Source of the DNA: CAYJFQ01 sp964369955
GTDB lineage: Bacteria > Bacillota_I > Bacilli_A > Erysipelotrichales > Erysipelotrichaceae
Length of the DNA: 6,060 nt
Reading direction: 5' to 3'
NCBI GenBank assembly: GCA_964369955.1
Contig: CAYJFQ010000026.1
Span: 1-6,060 of the forward strand
The position numbers were made by a program, and so were the translations under genes. The first letter of the stretch is position 1, and each line of letters opens with the position of its first letter. The notes beneath the pieces are model-generated. The model was not told where the DNA came from. It was given only the letters and a program-made list of their open reading frames with translations, and did no database searches. Of the stretch, positions 5,998-6,060 are shown piece after piece.

Positions 5998-6060
5998 AAT
6001 TTAAATTTAATATTCTACTATTGCTATAAACTTCTCCCATTTGATCTAACTCTACAAAAG
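5996..6060 (-). CDS. C-terminal tail of an unidentified minus-strand gene (partial)
   Basis: Reading the minus strand from 6058, one frame is open for 20 codons (beginning FVELDQMGEV, ending ILNLN) and stops at TAA (5998-5996). The other two minus-strand frames have stops within this stretch. The terminator hairpin directly after the stop supports a real gene end. Too little is present to name a family. Whether it belongs to the same island is unknown. Confidence 0.5.
   Translation of the reverse strand, partial: FVELDQMGEVYSNSRILNLN

Noticed and set aside
1..6060. CRISPR array, insertion sequence or integrase
   Set aside because: No regularly spaced direct repeats, no transposase or recombinase motif and no terminal inverted repeats were seen; no second copy of the tRNA end was found to serve as an attachment site.

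Overview
The window is A+T-rich (about 30% G+C in lines sampled by eye), uses TGA as a stop, and has AGGAG/GAGG-type ribosome binding sites and compact Rho-independent terminators. This suggests a low-G+C Gram-positive bacterium (Bacillota, lactobacillus/streptococcus/staphylococcus-like). No species can be named from the sequence alone.

Left edge (1-60): the first 19 bases look like the 3' end of a plus-strand tRNA with encoded CCA. The geometry gives a C discriminator base, typical of bacterial tRNA-His. A hairpin with a T tail follows (30-56). The accessory locus starts at once: the stop codon of the first defence gene lies inside that T tail.

Module 1 (55-2566) is a restriction-modification pair transcribed divergently from a 97-106 bp spacer. 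On the minus strand is a C5-cytosine DNA methyltransferase with all main motifs. On the plus strand is a 414-residue protein with a PD-(D/E)XK-like nuclease core, the likely cognate restriction endonuclease.

Module 2 (2575-5873) is a minus-strand operon that converges on the endonuclease gene. In transcription order it encodes a 71-residue charged helical protein, a 775-residue GHKL-type (Hsp90/MutL/MORC-like) ATPase with a long uncharacterised C-terminal half, and a 247-residue protein of unknown family overlapping the ATPase gene by 4 bp. It has its own sigma-A-like promoter (TTGACA, 17 bp, TATTTT) next to a perfect inverted repeat. The two modules meet at a bidirectional terminator whose stem contains both stop codons.

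Right edge (5966-6060): a terminator hairpin and what looks like the C-terminal tail of another minus-strand gene.

Reading: an anti-phage island beside a tRNA gene, in which a Type II-like methyltransferase/endonuclease pair sits with a GHKL ATPase operon. MutL/MORC-like GHKL ATPases encoded beside restriction-modification genes are known from comparative genomics. This layout, with a short leading protein, a beta-rich ATPase tail and an unrecognised overlapping partner, is the part most likely to be undescribed. Whether the ATPase operon works with the endonuclease or is an independent defence system cannot be decided from the sequence.
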